A stretch of 32,800 nt of DNA from Spirochaetia bacterium (GCA_900769325.1 CAAGGF010000128.1:1-32800), one strand, 5' to 3'; shown: positions 16,511 through 25,067, counted from the first letter of the stretch. The notes: generated by a model from the letters alone, not told the origin. Numbers and translations are program-made.

Positions 16511-17069
16511 TTTTCTCTCCAGATTTATTTATTTTTTTCTGAATAAAATACCAGATTACACCGAAAAAAACGGCCAGAAGAATTATTACAAACGAAGGAA
16601 TGTGAAAAAAATAAATCAGCGAAAAAGAAATTAAAAGAAGAAAAACCTGATACGCTTTTTTTACAGATTTTTTTGAAAAAGTAATCGAAGCATCGCAGAG
16701 CAAAGCACATACAGCAACATTAATTCCCTTTAGTGCCCTTTGAACAAGTGGAAACTGGTCAATGGAATTAATTAAAGTTGCAAGAATAGAAATTATAAGG
16801 ACAGACGGAAAAATCATTCCCAAAGTTGCACAGATTCCGCCGAAAATCCCGGCCATTTTATAACCTGCAAAAGTTGCGACATTGACTGCAATGATTCCAG
16901 GAGTAGACTGACCCACAGCGTAATAATCTAAAAGTTCATCATCAGTAATCCATTTTCTTTTTTCGACAAGTTCAGTTGAAAGCATAGGAAGCATCGCAAT
17001 TCCGCCCCCAAAAGTAAAAGAACCGATTTTTGCAAATGTCAAAAAAAGTTCAGCGTAAATGTTTTTCAT
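16503..17069 (-). CDS. Chromate-transporter (CHR) family protein, half-size, first of a pair
   Basis: A 188-aa integral membrane protein, homologous to the next gene downstream. It has GSFTFGGGIAMLPMLSTELVEKRKW at the start and VGQSTPGIIAVNVATFAGYKMAG, both conserved CHR signatures. A strongly hydrophobic C-terminal half ends in a Lys-rich tail. It has an AGGG-type ribosome site upstream and overlaps the second half-gene by 8 bp, a sign of coupled translation. Together the pair would equal one full-length two-domain transporter. It lies 116 bp after leuB, separated by a hairpin. Confidence 0.88.
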   Translation of the reverse strand: MKNIYAELFLTFAKIGSFTFGGGIAMLPMLSTELVEKRKWITDDELLDYYAVGQSTPGIIAVNVATFAGYKMAGIFGGICATLGMIFPSVLIISILATLINSIDQFPLVQRALKGINVAVCALLCDASITFSKKSVKKAYQVFLLLISFSLIYFFHIPSFVIILLAVFFGVIWYFIQKKINKSGEKNA

Positions 17070-17128
17070 AAAAAGACCCTGTAAAATCGTAAAAAAAGAA
17101 ACATTCCATATTACAAAGTTTCAAAGTT

Positions 17129-17164
17129 GGGGCCGTCTAACAACAATACTTTTAGAACAGCCCC
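17129..17164 (-). other. Stem-loop between leuB and the CHR pair
   Basis: Two-tiered hairpin: GGGGC / GCCCC (17129-17133, 17160-17164), enclosing TCTAA / TTAGA (17136-17140, 17152-17156) with an 11-nt loop. It is G/C-rich in an A/T-rich gap. There is no T-run after it on the minus strand, so it may stabilise the leuB 3' end or weakly stop transcription rather than be a standard terminator. Confidence 0.5.
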
Positions 17165-17185
17165 TGAAAAAAAAGTGCTCTTGCC

Positions 17186-18280
17186 TTATTTATTCAAGTA
17201 TTCAACAACGAGAGAACCCATTTTCTTTGTACCGACGAGTTTTCCGTTCTTTTTAACTTCTTCAATGTGGCTTCCTGCAATGTCACCTGTTCTCCAGCCG
17301 TCGTCTAAAACAGAATTTACTGCATTTTCAATTGTCTTTGCTTCTGTTTCAAGATTAAAACTGTAACGCAAAAGCATTGCAGCAGAAAGAATTGTTGCCA
17401 AAGGATTTGCAAGGTCTTTTCCTGCAATATCAGGAGCCGAGCCGTGAATCGGTTCATAAAGACCTGGACCTTTTCCATCTCCTAAAGAAGCAGATGCAAG
17501 CATTCCGATAGAACCTGTAATCTGGCTTGCTTCATCAGAAAGAATGTCTCCGAACATATTTGAAGTTGCAATTACATCAAACTGACGCGGATTTCTTACT
17601 AACTGCATTGAAGCATTGTCGATGTAAAGATATGAAAGAGTTACTTCTGGGTAATCTTTTTTTACATCTTCTGCAACGCGTCTCCAGAGCTGGCTTGAGT
17701 TTAAAATATTTGCCTTGTCTACAACGCAGAGCCTTTTCTGCCTTTTCATTGCGTATTCAAAACCCATCCTTACAATGCGTTCGATTTCAGGACGAGTGTA
17801 TTTTTCTGTATCCCATGCAGTGTTCTGGTCTTCGCTCGTTCCCCTTTCACCGAAATAAATTCCGCCTGTAAGTTCACGCACAATTAAAATGTCAAGACCA
17901 TCGCCGACGATTTCATCTTTTAAAGGACATGCATCTTTTAACTGCTTCCACATTACGGCAGGACGAAGATTTGCAAAAACTTTCATTCCGCCCCTAAGAC
18001 CTAAAAGTGCCTTTTCAGGACGAATTTCTGAAGGAAGGTTATCCCATTTAGGACCTCCTACAGCACCAAGCAAAGCCGCATCAGATTTTAAACAGATTTC
18101 AAGCTGATCCTGCGGAAGAGGATGACCGAATTTATCGATTGCACAACCTCCTGCAAGAACATTCGTGTAATTCCATTTGTGGCCGAATTTTTCTGCAACT
18201 GCATCAAGAACATTTACCGCTTCTTTTACAACATCAGGTCCGATTCCGTCTCCTGGAATTAAAGCAATAGTTTTTTCCAT
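17186..18280 (-). CDS. leuB: 3-isopropylmalate dehydrogenase
   Basis: LeuB (EC 1.1.1.85) oxidises 3-isopropylmalate in leucine synthesis. In organisms with citramalate synthase the same enzyme acts on 3-methylmalate for isoleucine. The 364-aa product has the family start (IALIPGDGIGPDVVKEA), the substrate-loop region PEKALLGLRGGMKVFANLRP, the signature IVRELTGGIYFGERG, the metal-site segment NMFGDILSDEASQITGSIGMLASA and the NAD segment EPIHGSAPDIAGKDLANP. AGGGG lies 8 nt upstream of the ATG. It has its own promoter 36-64 bp upstream, separated from patatin and cimA by 114 bp. leuA, leuC and leuD are not in the window. Confidence 0.96.
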   Translation of the reverse strand: MEKTIALIPGDGIGPDVVKEAVNVLDAVAEKFGHKWNYTNVLAGGCAIDKFGHPLPQDQLEICLKSDAALLGAVGGPKWDNLPSEIRPEKALLGLRGGMKVFANLRPAVMWKQLKDACPLKDEIVGDGLDILIVRELTGGIYFGERGTSEDQNTAWDTEKYTRPEIERIVRMGFEYAMKRQKRLCVVDKANILNSSQLWRRVAEDVKKDYPEVTLSYLYIDNASMQLVRNPRQFDVIATSNMFGDILSDEASQITGSIGMLASASLGDGKGPGLYEPIHGSAPDIAGKDLANPLATILSAAMLLRYSFNLETEAKTIENAVNSVLDDGWRTGDIAGSHIEEVKKNGKLVGTKKMGSLVVEYLNK

Positions 18281-18315
18281 TTATATACCCCTAAATTTTA
18301 TATTCAATATGTTTC

Positions 18316-18344
18316 ATAATAATAAATTGCAAATCAATTTTCAA
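18316..18344 (-). promoter_or_regulatory. Promoter of leuB
   Basis: Minus-strand TTGAAA (18339-18344), a 17-bp spacer, then TATTAT (18316-18321), giving a leader of about 28 nt that contains the AGGGG ribosome site. I saw no leucine-rich leader peptide or attenuator. Confidence 0.55.
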
Positions 18345-18394
18345 TTCCGATTACAAAATATGCAATTTTAAGTTCATGAAAAATATTTACTCTA

Positions 18395-19246
18395 TTAATT
18401 TTCTTCTAAAAATGCCTTTACTTTTTCAAGAAGATTTACAGCTGTTTTTCGTCCTTCTTGATACACTCTTTCAAGTTCAGACGGATTTTTTTCTGTTCGG
18501 CTTATTCCAAGAGGCTTTCCCGGGCAAATTACAAGAAGTTCTCCTCTGTCAGCTTTTTCAAAACAATATTTTGTTTCCTGATTATAAACTTCATGACGGT
18601 TTTCCATTGCCTTTACAAGATTAGGATATTTTTTGAGCATAATTTTTATAAGAGCAATTGCCTTAGTCTTCTTTTTTACAAAATCACGAGGCTGAGTTAA
18701 AATGACAATATTCCTGTCATAACCAATGCTCTCAAAAAATTTAACAGGAACAGAATCTGTCATTCCGCCGTCTAAAAGCGTATATCCGCTAACTTTAACA
18801 GGTTTTGAAACCAAAGGCATACTTGCACTTGCCCTCATCCATGTAAGGTCACAAGAATCGCATGTTTCAAGTTTTTTATACAAAGGCTTACCTGTTACAG
18901 CGTCACTTACAACAACATAAAATTCCATAGGATTATTTTTATATGTTTCTACATCAAAATAATCTAATTTTTCAGGAATCTGTTTATAGCAGAAATCGAC
19001 ACCGTACATATCTCCAGTCAGAAAAAGCGAACGGAAACTGCAATACCTCCAATTCTTCGCAAAACGCTTATTATACCTGATTGCCCTTCCCGGCTGCTTT
19101 GATTTGTAGTTACATCCAAAAGTTGCTCCAGCACTTACTCCAATAGCACCGTCAAAAACAATTCCATTTTCCATAAATACATCAAGAACGCCAGAAGTAA
19201 ACATACCCCGCATCGCTCCGCCTTCCAGAACAAGACCTTTTTTCAA
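18395..19246 (-). CDS. Patatin-like phospholipase (RssA/YjjU type)
   Basis: A 283-aa serine hydrolase of the bacterial patatin family, probably cytoplasmic, acting on acyl esters or phospholipids. It shows the oxyanion-hole motif EGGAMRG at 8-14, the nucleophile motif GVSAG (Ser38) and the dyad aspartate in LLDGGMTDS (Asp159). The layout matches the YjjU/RssA-like group. The start is TTG at 19246. The next ATG (codon 13) would cut into the oxyanion-hole motif, and AGGTGG lies 7 nt before the TTG. It begins 11 bp after cimA, so it is probably co-transcribed although unrelated in pathway. The biological substrate is not evident. Confidence 0.88.
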   Translation of the reverse strand: MKKGLVLEGGAMRGMFTSGVLDVFMENGIVFDGAIGVSAGATFGCNYKSKQPGRAIRYNKRFAKNWRYCSFRSLFLTGDMYGVDFCYKQIPEKLDYFDVETYKNNPMEFYVVVSDAVTGKPLYKKLETCDSCDLTWMRASASMPLVSKPVKVSGYTLLDGGMTDSVPVKFFESIGYDRNIVILTQPRDFVKKKTKAIALIKIMLKKYPNLVKAMENRHEVYNQETKYCFEKADRGELLVICPGKPLGISRTEKNPSELERVYQEGRKTAVNLLEKVKAFLEEN

Positions 19247-19257
19247 AACAGAGCCAC

Positions 19258-20847
19258 CTATTTCCCCAAATGATTTTCGATATCGTTAATCAGTTTGTAT
19301 TCAAAAGAATCACATAGTGCAAGCCAGCTTGCTTCCATTACATCGCAGCTAACCCCCACAGTTGTCCAGGTATTTTTTCCGTCACTCGATTCAATGAGAA
19401 CCCTTACCTTTGAAGCCGTTGCACTTTTTCCGTCTAAAACACGAACTTTGTAATCGGTAAGCCTGATTTTATTTACAGCCGGATAGAACCTGCTTAAAGC
19501 CTTTCTCAAAGCGATGTCAAGGGCATTTACAGGACCGTCTCCTTCTCCTGCCGTAACTTCAATCTGGTCTTCAACCTCAAGTTTTATCTGGGCACATGCA
19601 CAAACACCTTCTTCAACGCGCGGATTAATTCCGCTTGTCTGATAATAGTGAAGCTTAAAAAACGGCTTATAGCGACCGATAACCTTTCTTGCAAGAAGCT
19701 CAAAAGAACCGTCTGCACCTTCAAACTGATAGCCCTGAAATTCCAGTTCCTTCATTTTTGAAACGAGTTCCTGAACTTTTGGACTTGATTTTGTAATAGT
19801 CGGGTCGATTTTCTGAATTTTTTCGATGATTGTAGAACGACCTGCAACTTCACTCATGAGGAACACCCTTTCGTTTCCGACAGCAGAAGGAGAAATATGC
19901 TCGTATGCCTCTGGATTTTTCAAAACAGCATCGATATGCATTCCGGCTTTATGGCTGAACGCAGAACCACCTACGAACGGAAGGCCACTTGAAAGTGAAA
20001 TATTAGTAATTTCTGCAACACGCTTTGCAACAGGCGTAAGTTCCTTGATTTTTTCATCAGGAAGACAACTGTAACCCATTTTAAGCTGAAGGTCTGCAAT
20101 AATGCATGAAAGATTTGCGTTTCCGGTTCTTTCACCGAATCCCAAAAAAGTTCCCTGAACATGGCGGGCACCGGCTTCAACGGCAACAAGAGAATTTGCA
20201 ACGGCAAGACCGCAGTCGTTATGCGTGTGAATTCCGATTTTTGCACGGTCTCCGATTCTTTCACAAGCGGCACGAACAGCGTTTTCACAATCCTTTATCA
20301 TACAGCCGCCTTTAGTTTCGCAAAGAGAAAGAGTTTCCGCTCCCCCTTCGACAGCCGCTTCAAGAGATTTTAATGCATATTCAGGATTATCCTTGAAACC
20401 CGTAAAAAAATGTTCGGCATCATAGATAACTTTCCGTCCGTTTTCCCTTAAAAAGCGGCAGGTATCCTTTATCATAAGAAGGTTTTCTTCTAAAGTTGTT
20501 TTTAAAATTTCTGTAACCTGAAAAGTCCAGCTTTTTCCGAAAATTACAACATATTCAGTTCCGGCTGCAAGAAGACTCTGAAGGTTTACATCTTCTGCAC
20601 ACTTTATGTCTTTGCGCCTTGTTGAACCGAATGCTGCAAGTTTTGAATTTTTAAGCTGAATCTTTTTCATTTCCTGAAAGAATTCCATGTCTTTAGGATT
20701 TGAACCGGGATTTCCAGCCTCGATGAAAGAAATGCCAAGTTCGTCAAGTGCCTGGCATATATGAATTTTATCCTGAACCGAAAAACTTATTCCTTCGCCC
20801 TGAGCACCGTCCCTTAATGTTGAGTCAAGAATTTCAACCTTTTCCAT
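19258..20847 (-). CDS. cimA: (R)-citramalate synthase
   Basis: CimA (EC 2.3.3.21) condenses acetyl-CoA with pyruvate, opening the threonine-independent route to 2-oxobutyrate and isoleucine. The 529-aa product has the DRE-TIM start (LDSTLRDGAQGEGISFS), HTHNDCGLAVANS, TFLGFGERTGNANL and the post-barrel segment VGGSAFSHKAGMHIDAV. A C-terminal LeuA-dimer/regulatory domain (about 400-525, EVTAGEGDGPVNALDIALRKAL) follows. Length and the GQGEG-type start favour CimA over 2-isopropylmalate or homocitrate synthase. CGGAGG lies 5 nt upstream of the ATG, one of the best ribosome sites here. leuB, which can also serve this pathway, is two genes downstream. Confidence 0.93.
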   Translation of the reverse strand: MEKVEILDSTLRDGAQGEGISFSVQDKIHICQALDELGISFIEAGNPGSNPKDMEFFQEMKKIQLKNSKLAAFGSTRRKDIKCAEDVNLQSLLAAGTEYVVIFGKSWTFQVTEILKTTLEENLLMIKDTCRFLRENGRKVIYDAEHFFTGFKDNPEYALKSLEAAVEGGAETLSLCETKGGCMIKDCENAVRAACERIGDRAKIGIHTHNDCGLAVANSLVAVEAGARHVQGTFLGFGERTGNANLSCIIADLQLKMGYSCLPDEKIKELTPVAKRVAEITNISLSSGLPFVGGSAFSHKAGMHIDAVLKNPEAYEHISPSAVGNERVFLMSEVAGRSTIIEKIQKIDPTITKSSPKVQELVSKMKELEFQGYQFEGADGSFELLARKVIGRYKPFFKLHYYQTSGINPRVEEGVCACAQIKLEVEDQIEVTAGEGDGPVNALDIALRKALSRFYPAVNKIRLTDYKVRVLDGKSATASKVRVLIESSDGKNTWTTVGVSCDVMEASWLALCDSFEYKLINDIENHLGK

Positions 20848-20864
20848 AATACCTCCGTTTCAGT

Positions 20865-22244
20865 TTATTCAACTTTCATAGTAGAAATCTTTTTGTTGTA
20901 AATAATTTTCATGCAGAAAACAGAAACAAAAACCGACATAAACTCCGCAATGATAAAGCACCACCAGACATTATTCACATCCCCAGTCTTTCCAAGAAAA
21001 AACGCAGCCGGAAGAAATACGACAATCTGCCTTAAAAACGAAACAAGGAGACTGAAAAAAGCATCCCCAAACGCCTGAAAAACAGCAGAAAGAGTAATTG
21101 CAACAGCAGCCCCGAAAAACGACGGTGCAATCAGCCTTAAAGCGACAACTCCCATATTTATAATCGTTTCATTTTTAGTAAAAAGCGACAAAAGCCGTGA
21201 AGGAAAAAGTTCAAAAATGAAAACACCCAAAGTCATAATGCAGAAAGCGATTACAAGCGAATATTTTATGGTTTTTATAATACGCCTTCTGTGTTCCGCC
21301 CCGTAATTATACGCAATAATAGGAACAATTCCGTTATTAAGACCGAAAACCGGCATGAAGATAAAACTGTTGAGCTTAAAATAAATTCCGTAAACAGTAA
21401 TCGCATTATCTCCGCCGTTTTGAATTCCCTTAAAAATAAGGTTCAAAAAGTAAGTTACAACAGAAGTAATAGAACTCATCAAAATCGCAGGAAAAGCAAC
21501 ACGGTAAATCTGAGCGATGATTTTTTTATTTGGAAGAATATTTGAAATTTTAAACTGAATGTCGTGATTTTTTGAAATATTTAAAATAAACGAAACTGCA
21601 CATCCTAAAATCTGCCCCAAAACAGTAGCCAGAGCCGCTCCCCTTATTCCCATTTTTGGAAAAGGACCGAGCCCGAAAATCAAAATCGGGTCAAAAATTA
21701 TATTGAAAACAGCACCGATTAACTGAGAAATCATAGAAAGGAAAGTTCGCCCCGTACTCTGCAAAAGCCTGTCAAACATTCCGCCTATAAACTGCCCGAA
21801 ACCTAAAATCAAAATGATTTCAAGATACTGTTCCCCTAAAAAAATTACATTATCATTTTCCGTCTGGGATTTTAAATATAAAGAAGAAATTAAAGTTCCG
21901 GCTACAGCAAAAACAATCCAGGTAACTACAGAAAGAAACACACCGTTCATGGCCGTTTTATTTACATCATTCTGATTTTTCTGACCAAGCCTGAGCGACA
22001 AAAGTGCATTTACACCGACAGCGGTTCCTACGGCAAAAGAAACCATAAGATTCTGAACAGGAAAAGCAAGGGAAACTGCCGTAAGGGCATCAACGCTTAT
22101 TTTTCCTACAAAAATACTGTCTACAATGTTATATAAAGCCATTACAAGCATAGAAAACATAATAGGAAGCGACATATTAAAAATCAGCTTTAATACAAGC
22201 ATCGTTCCCATTTTGTTTTCTACCGGAGCATTTTTATTTGTCAT
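20865..22244 (-). CDS. MATE family efflux transporter
   Basis: A 459-aa integral membrane protein with about 12 hydrophobic segments and the MATE layout of two six-helix halves. The first half begins LIFNMSLPIMFSMLVMALYNIVDSIFVGKI, a typical MATE start. The segment DRLLQSTGRTFLSMISQLIGAVFNIIFDPILIFG is also a family signature. It should use a Na+ or H+ gradient to export drugs or metabolites; the substrate is unknown. The start ATG has a GGGTAA-type site 5-6 nt upstream. It lies 35 bp after cobW and 17 bp before cimA, so it is probably read through within this operon. Confidence 0.9.
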   Translation of the reverse strand: MTNKNAPVENKMGTMLVLKLIFNMSLPIMFSMLVMALYNIVDSIFVGKISVDALTAVSLAFPVQNLMVSFAVGTAVGVNALLSLRLGQKNQNDVNKTAMNGVFLSVVTWIVFAVAGTLISSLYLKSQTENDNVIFLGEQYLEIILILGFGQFIGGMFDRLLQSTGRTFLSMISQLIGAVFNIIFDPILIFGLGPFPKMGIRGAALATVLGQILGCAVSFILNISKNHDIQFKISNILPNKKIIAQIYRVAFPAILMSSITSVVTYFLNLIFKGIQNGGDNAITVYGIYFKLNSFIFMPVFGLNNGIVPIIAYNYGAEHRRRIIKTIKYSLVIAFCIMTLGVFIFELFPSRLLSLFTKNETIINMGVVALRLIAPSFFGAAVAITLSAVFQAFGDAFFSLLVSFLRQIVVFLPAAFFLGKTGDVNNVWWCFIIAEFMSVFVSVFCMKIIYNKKISTMKVE

Positions 22245-22279
22245 CAGTTACCCGCTATTTTTACTTTTATTTTAAATAT

Positions 22280-23494
22280 TTAGTCTAAAAGAGAATCAAG
22301 TTCCTGTGAAATAGCCTTTTTATCAAGCTTCTGCCCGATAATACAGAGTTTTACCATTCTGTCACCGACTTTTTCATCCCATTCTTCACGCATTTTAGGT
22401 TCTGAAGCAAGGACTTCTTCCTGCTCTTTTTTAGAACAAGATGCAAGCCATGTTCCCGAAGCACCTGCCTGAATCTGACGGCCTGAAGTTTCAAAAACAT
22501 AAGCCATATCGTCTTCATCGCTGAACCAGAGAACACCCTTACACCTTATAATATTTTTAGGCCATCTTCCGGCATATTCTTCAAGCTTCAAGCGGTTAAA
22601 CGGACGGCGGCGGTAGTAAACAAAGTTTCCGATTCCGTATTCGTCTTCTTCTGCACCTTCGTGATTGTGTTCGTGGTGATGATGGTGACAGTGTTCATCG
22701 CAGACATGACCTTCTTCACCGTGTTCGTGATGTTCGTGTTCGTGATGTTCATGTTCATCGTGATGATGGTCGTGTTCGTCTTCATCATCTTCTTCTGCCT
22801 GTTCAAGATGCTGAACCCAAGCTGCAGAATTAAATACAACTTCAAAATCAAAACGTTCAGTAGAAAGGACATCTTCAACTTCAACCTCTCCGTGACTTGT
22901 TTCTATTACCTTGACATGAGGCTGCAAAGCCTTTACGACAGCACGAACTTTTTTAATTTCTTCATCTGAAACGAGGTCTCTTTTATTTATGATAAGAGTC
23001 GAACAGAATTCAATCTGCTGAACAAGAAGTGATTCGATATCTTCTTCATCCATCTCTTTTTTAAGAAGACTGTCTCCGCCTGAAAACTCATCTACAAGGC
23101 GTTTTGCATCTACAACGCTTACAACATTGTCAAGATAACCGCTTTCAATCTGCTGAATGGCTGCGGCAATCGGCATAGGTTCACAAACACCGCTTGCTTC
23201 TATTAAAATGTAATCGAATTTTTTAGTCTTGATTAAATCTTCTATCTGCATGACAAGATCTGATTTTAAAGTACAACAGATACAGCCGTTCTGAAGGCCG
23301 ACGATGCTTGAAGTATCGGTAATGTTTGCACCTTTTGCGATAAGTTTTTCATCGACATTTACTTCACCGATATCGTTTACGATTACAGCAACCTTATAAC
23401 CTTTCTGATTAGTCAAAATCCGGTTCATTAAAGTTGTTTTTCCGGCTCCCAGATAACCGCAGAGTAATGTAATTGGAGTTAATTTCTTTGACAT
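22280..23494 (-). CDS. CobW/G3E-family GTPase, putative zinc chaperone
   Basis: A 404-aa P-loop GTPase of the COG0523 group, which delivers metal (often zinc) to target proteins. It has the Walker A GYLGAGKTT at 13-21, the metal-binding CxCC at 71-74 (NGCICCTLKSDL), IEASGVCEP near 99-106 and the guanine-specificity NKRD at 170-173. A long His/Asp/Glu loop (about 231-285) with clustered HEHHEH-type runs, Cys265 and Cys269 follows, then the CobW C-terminal domain (287-404). The His-rich insert argues for zinc or nickel handling rather than cobalamin synthesis. AAGGT precedes the ATG. The promoter carries a dyad over its -10, which suggests metal-responsive repression. Confidence 0.9.
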   Translation of the reverse strand: MSKKLTPITLLCGYLGAGKTTLMNRILTNQKGYKVAVIVNDIGEVNVDEKLIAKGANITDTSSIVGLQNGCICCTLKSDLVMQIEDLIKTKKFDYILIEASGVCEPMPIAAAIQQIESGYLDNVVSVVDAKRLVDEFSGGDSLLKKEMDEEDIESLLVQQIEFCSTLIINKRDLVSDEEIKKVRAVVKALQPHVKVIETSHGEVEVEDVLSTERFDFEVVFNSAAWVQHLEQAEEDDEDEHDHHHDEHEHHEHEHHEHGEEGHVCDEHCHHHHHEHNHEGAEEDEYGIGNFVYYRRRPFNRLKLEEYAGRWPKNIIRCKGVLWFSDEDDMAYVFETSGRQIQAGASGTWLASCSKKEQEEVLASEPKMREEWDEKVGDRMVKLCIIGQKLDKKAISQELDSLLD

Positions 23495-23561
23495 ATATTT
23501 ACCTTTTCCTTATGACAAAAATTAAAACAAATCCTCAAAGGACATAACCTTTAAGGCCTTG

Positions 23562-23581
23562 TATATTTGTATGTAAATATA
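23562..23581 (-). promoter_or_regulatory. Candidate operator over the cobW-type promoter
   Basis: Perfect inverted repeat TATATTT-(6 nt)-AAATATA. One arm coincides with the -10 hexamer, and the dyad covers the predicted transcription start at about 23569. This is a typical repressor position. Which regulator binds is unknown; a zinc-sensing repressor would fit the downstream gene. Confidence 0.45.
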
Positions 23582-23604
23582 ATGAATAATCCGTAAAAAA
23601 TCAA
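23576..23604 (-). promoter_or_regulatory. Promoter of the cobW-type operon
   Basis: Minus-strand TTGATT (23599-23604), a 17-bp spacer, then TATATT (23576-23581). The -35 is inside the left copy of the 45-bp repeat and the -10 is just outside it. The leader is about 75 nt and contains a small stem AAAGG / CCTTT (23537-23552). Confidence 0.6.
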
Positions 23605-23641
23605 ATGCCTTGATTCATTCCTTGTTTTTAAATGAGTTTTA
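23597..23641. repeat. 45-bp direct repeat, left copy
   Basis: Identical over 45 bp to 25089-25133, the same strand and orientation. It contains the dyad AATCAA-(5)-TTGATT (23599-23615) and a looser TCATT/AATGA pair. It brackets the AbiE pair on the side of the cobW-type gene. Neither copy is repeated elsewhere in the window that I can see. Confidence 0.95.
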
Positions 23642-23686
23642 AAATAAAAAATATATATGTCTTTGAAACAGAGAATTATATCAACA

Positions 23687-24484
23687 TTAAATAGTATCCA
23701 AAAAAGTTACAATTGTTTCTAAGATTTTATCTATTGGTTCATCAATCCATTTTTTATCTGATAATGAAAGATTTTTTTTGTAAAAATCATCTGAAAAAGC
23801 TTTTTTTACCCTTTTTAAAATTTCTTGAAGATTTTTTTCCCTCATACCTTCATCATTATAAATATAAGAATCAAAACAAATTTTTAATTTTGACTTATCG
23901 ATTTGTTGACAAAGATAATACATATCAAAAATATCTTTATATCTAGTTGAAACTGAACCAAATCTCAATAACGAACGAAGTTTTTCCGTGAACATCTGTT
24001 CGTTTGAATTAATAAGAAGACTCGCTCCTTCATCATCAAAAGCAATATCAAAACAATATTCTTCCTGCTCTATTGAAAGTCGGTTATGAACACCAATATC
24101 GAGTTTACTTGTAATTACATGGTTAAATTTATCAGCGATCTTTAAATAAACCCGTCTTCCATGATAGTCCTGTTGTTTTAATTCTTCAATTTTACCTTCT
24201 CTTTTTATTGAGATTCCTTCCAGACAGTTTAATTTTTCGATGAACTTATCTATTTTATTCTCTGCCAAAGAGTATCTTATAAAATCTATATCTAAATCTT
24301 GAGTTGCCCTTCGAACATTACCAGTTTTACTCCTCATAACAACCCCACCTTTTATGGTAACATTTCTGTTAAAATCCCCTTTTGAAATAGCCTTTAAAAT
24401 AATATCCTGACAAACCTTTGCACGCGCATTAACATCTCCATATCCATTATCAATTTCTTTTTCAATTAATTCTTCCAAATTCAT
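23687..24484 (-). CDS. AbiEii/AbiGii-family nucleotidyltransferase toxin
   Basis: Toxin of a type IV toxin-antitoxin / abortive-infection system: a DUF1814 nucleotidyltransferase expected to act on a nucleic-acid or nucleotide target. Related toxins modify tRNA acceptor ends. The 265-aa product shows TIKGGVVMRS (43-52), the catalytic RATQDLDID region (59-67, Asp63 and Asp65), KLDIGVH and the late motif EKLRSLLRFGSVSTRYKDIFDMYYL. All expected blocks are present, so it looks intact. I chose the ATG at 24484, with GGAGG 10 nt upstream, over a TTG at 24490. It starts 2 bp after the antitoxin stop, so translation is probably coupled. It is shorter than typical AbiEii (about 300). Confidence 0.9.
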   Translation of the reverse strand: MNLEELIEKEIDNGYGDVNARAKVCQDIILKAISKGDFNRNVTIKGGVVMRSKTGNVRRATQDLDIDFIRYSLAENKIDKFIEKLNCLEGISIKREGKIEELKQQDYHGRRVYLKIADKFNHVITSKLDIGVHNRLSIEQEEYCFDIAFDDEGASLLINSNEQMFTEKLRSLLRFGSVSTRYKDIFDMYYLCQQIDKSKLKICFDSYIYNDEGMREKNLQEILKRVKKAFSDDFYKKNLSLSDKKWIDEPIDKILETIVTFLDTI

Positions 24485-24486
24485 AA

Positions 24487-25029
24487 TCAAAACACCTCCA
24501 GTCTAAGTACATTCATAATCATTTTATTTTTAGGAAGTTCCTCGGCATAATCCTGAATATCCTGAATATTCAAATTATGGACTATATTTCTGTAATTATT
24601 CAAAATTTCTTTATAATAATCAAACGAAAAAGTATTTCTATTTCTTATAAGTTCAAGAAGAAGCCTTTCTCTATTGTATATTTTTATTAATACCCCCTCT
24701 TGATTTATTGTAGTAACACCAAGATTAAACGCTGCACTATTTTCAAACTTCTGTACAATTCTTTTATCAGGAATCGGATAAGCACTTTTCTCTGTAGCCA
24801 AATAATATTTTTCAGGAATTGTATCAGTAAGATTGTAATAATAAAAAGCACTGTTCAGCGTAAAAATCGCATTCGGATATTTTTTTGAAATAACTGCAAT
24901 TTCAGGTTCATAAGGCTTATCAGAATAAATACCAGATTCAATTTTAAAAAGTTCACCAACCGAAACCGCTTTATCCAGCATATAAGGAGTTTTATACTTT
25001 TCCATACAATCTTTATAATTTAATATCAT
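24487..25029 (-). CDS. AbiEi-like antitoxin / transcriptional regulator
   Basis: First gene of the AbiE pair, 180 aa. AbiEi antitoxins have an N-terminal winged-helix part that binds inverted repeats at their own promoter, and a C-terminal part needed to counter the toxin. Here the N-terminal segment (VGELFKIESGIYSDKPYEPEIAVISKKYPNAIFTLNSAFYYYNL) matches the AbiEi-type pattern, and IKIYNRERLLLELIRNRN is the typical later block. The ATG at 25029 has only a weak ribosome site. It follows a good promoter whose -35 is in the right copy of the 45-bp repeat. The protein is short for the family. The toxin partner immediately downstream makes the assignment fairly secure. Confidence 0.82.
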   Translation of the reverse strand: MILNYKDCMEKYKTPYMLDKAVSVGELFKIESGIYSDKPYEPEIAVISKKYPNAIFTLNSAFYYYNLTDTIPEKYYLATEKSAYPIPDKRIVQKFENSAAFNLGVTTINQEGVLIKIYNRERLLLELIRNRNTFSFDYYKEILNNYRNIVHNLNIQDIQDYAEELPKNKMIMNVLRLEVF

Positions 25030-25067
25030 ATCATTTCACTGTAAAATTACAATTATTACCTAGTTTT

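Noticed and set aside
18281..18394. Leucine attenuator or T-box upstream of leuB
   Set aside because: No Leu-rich short reading frame, no paired terminator/antiterminator and no T-box sequence; only a plain promoter is seen.
22588..22969. Reading frames on both strands across the His-rich part of the CobW-type gene
   Set aside because: They are shifted readings of the repetitive His/Glu codons; the products are low-complexity Met/Thr/Ile or Val/Phe/Met runs. The GTPase frame explains the region.
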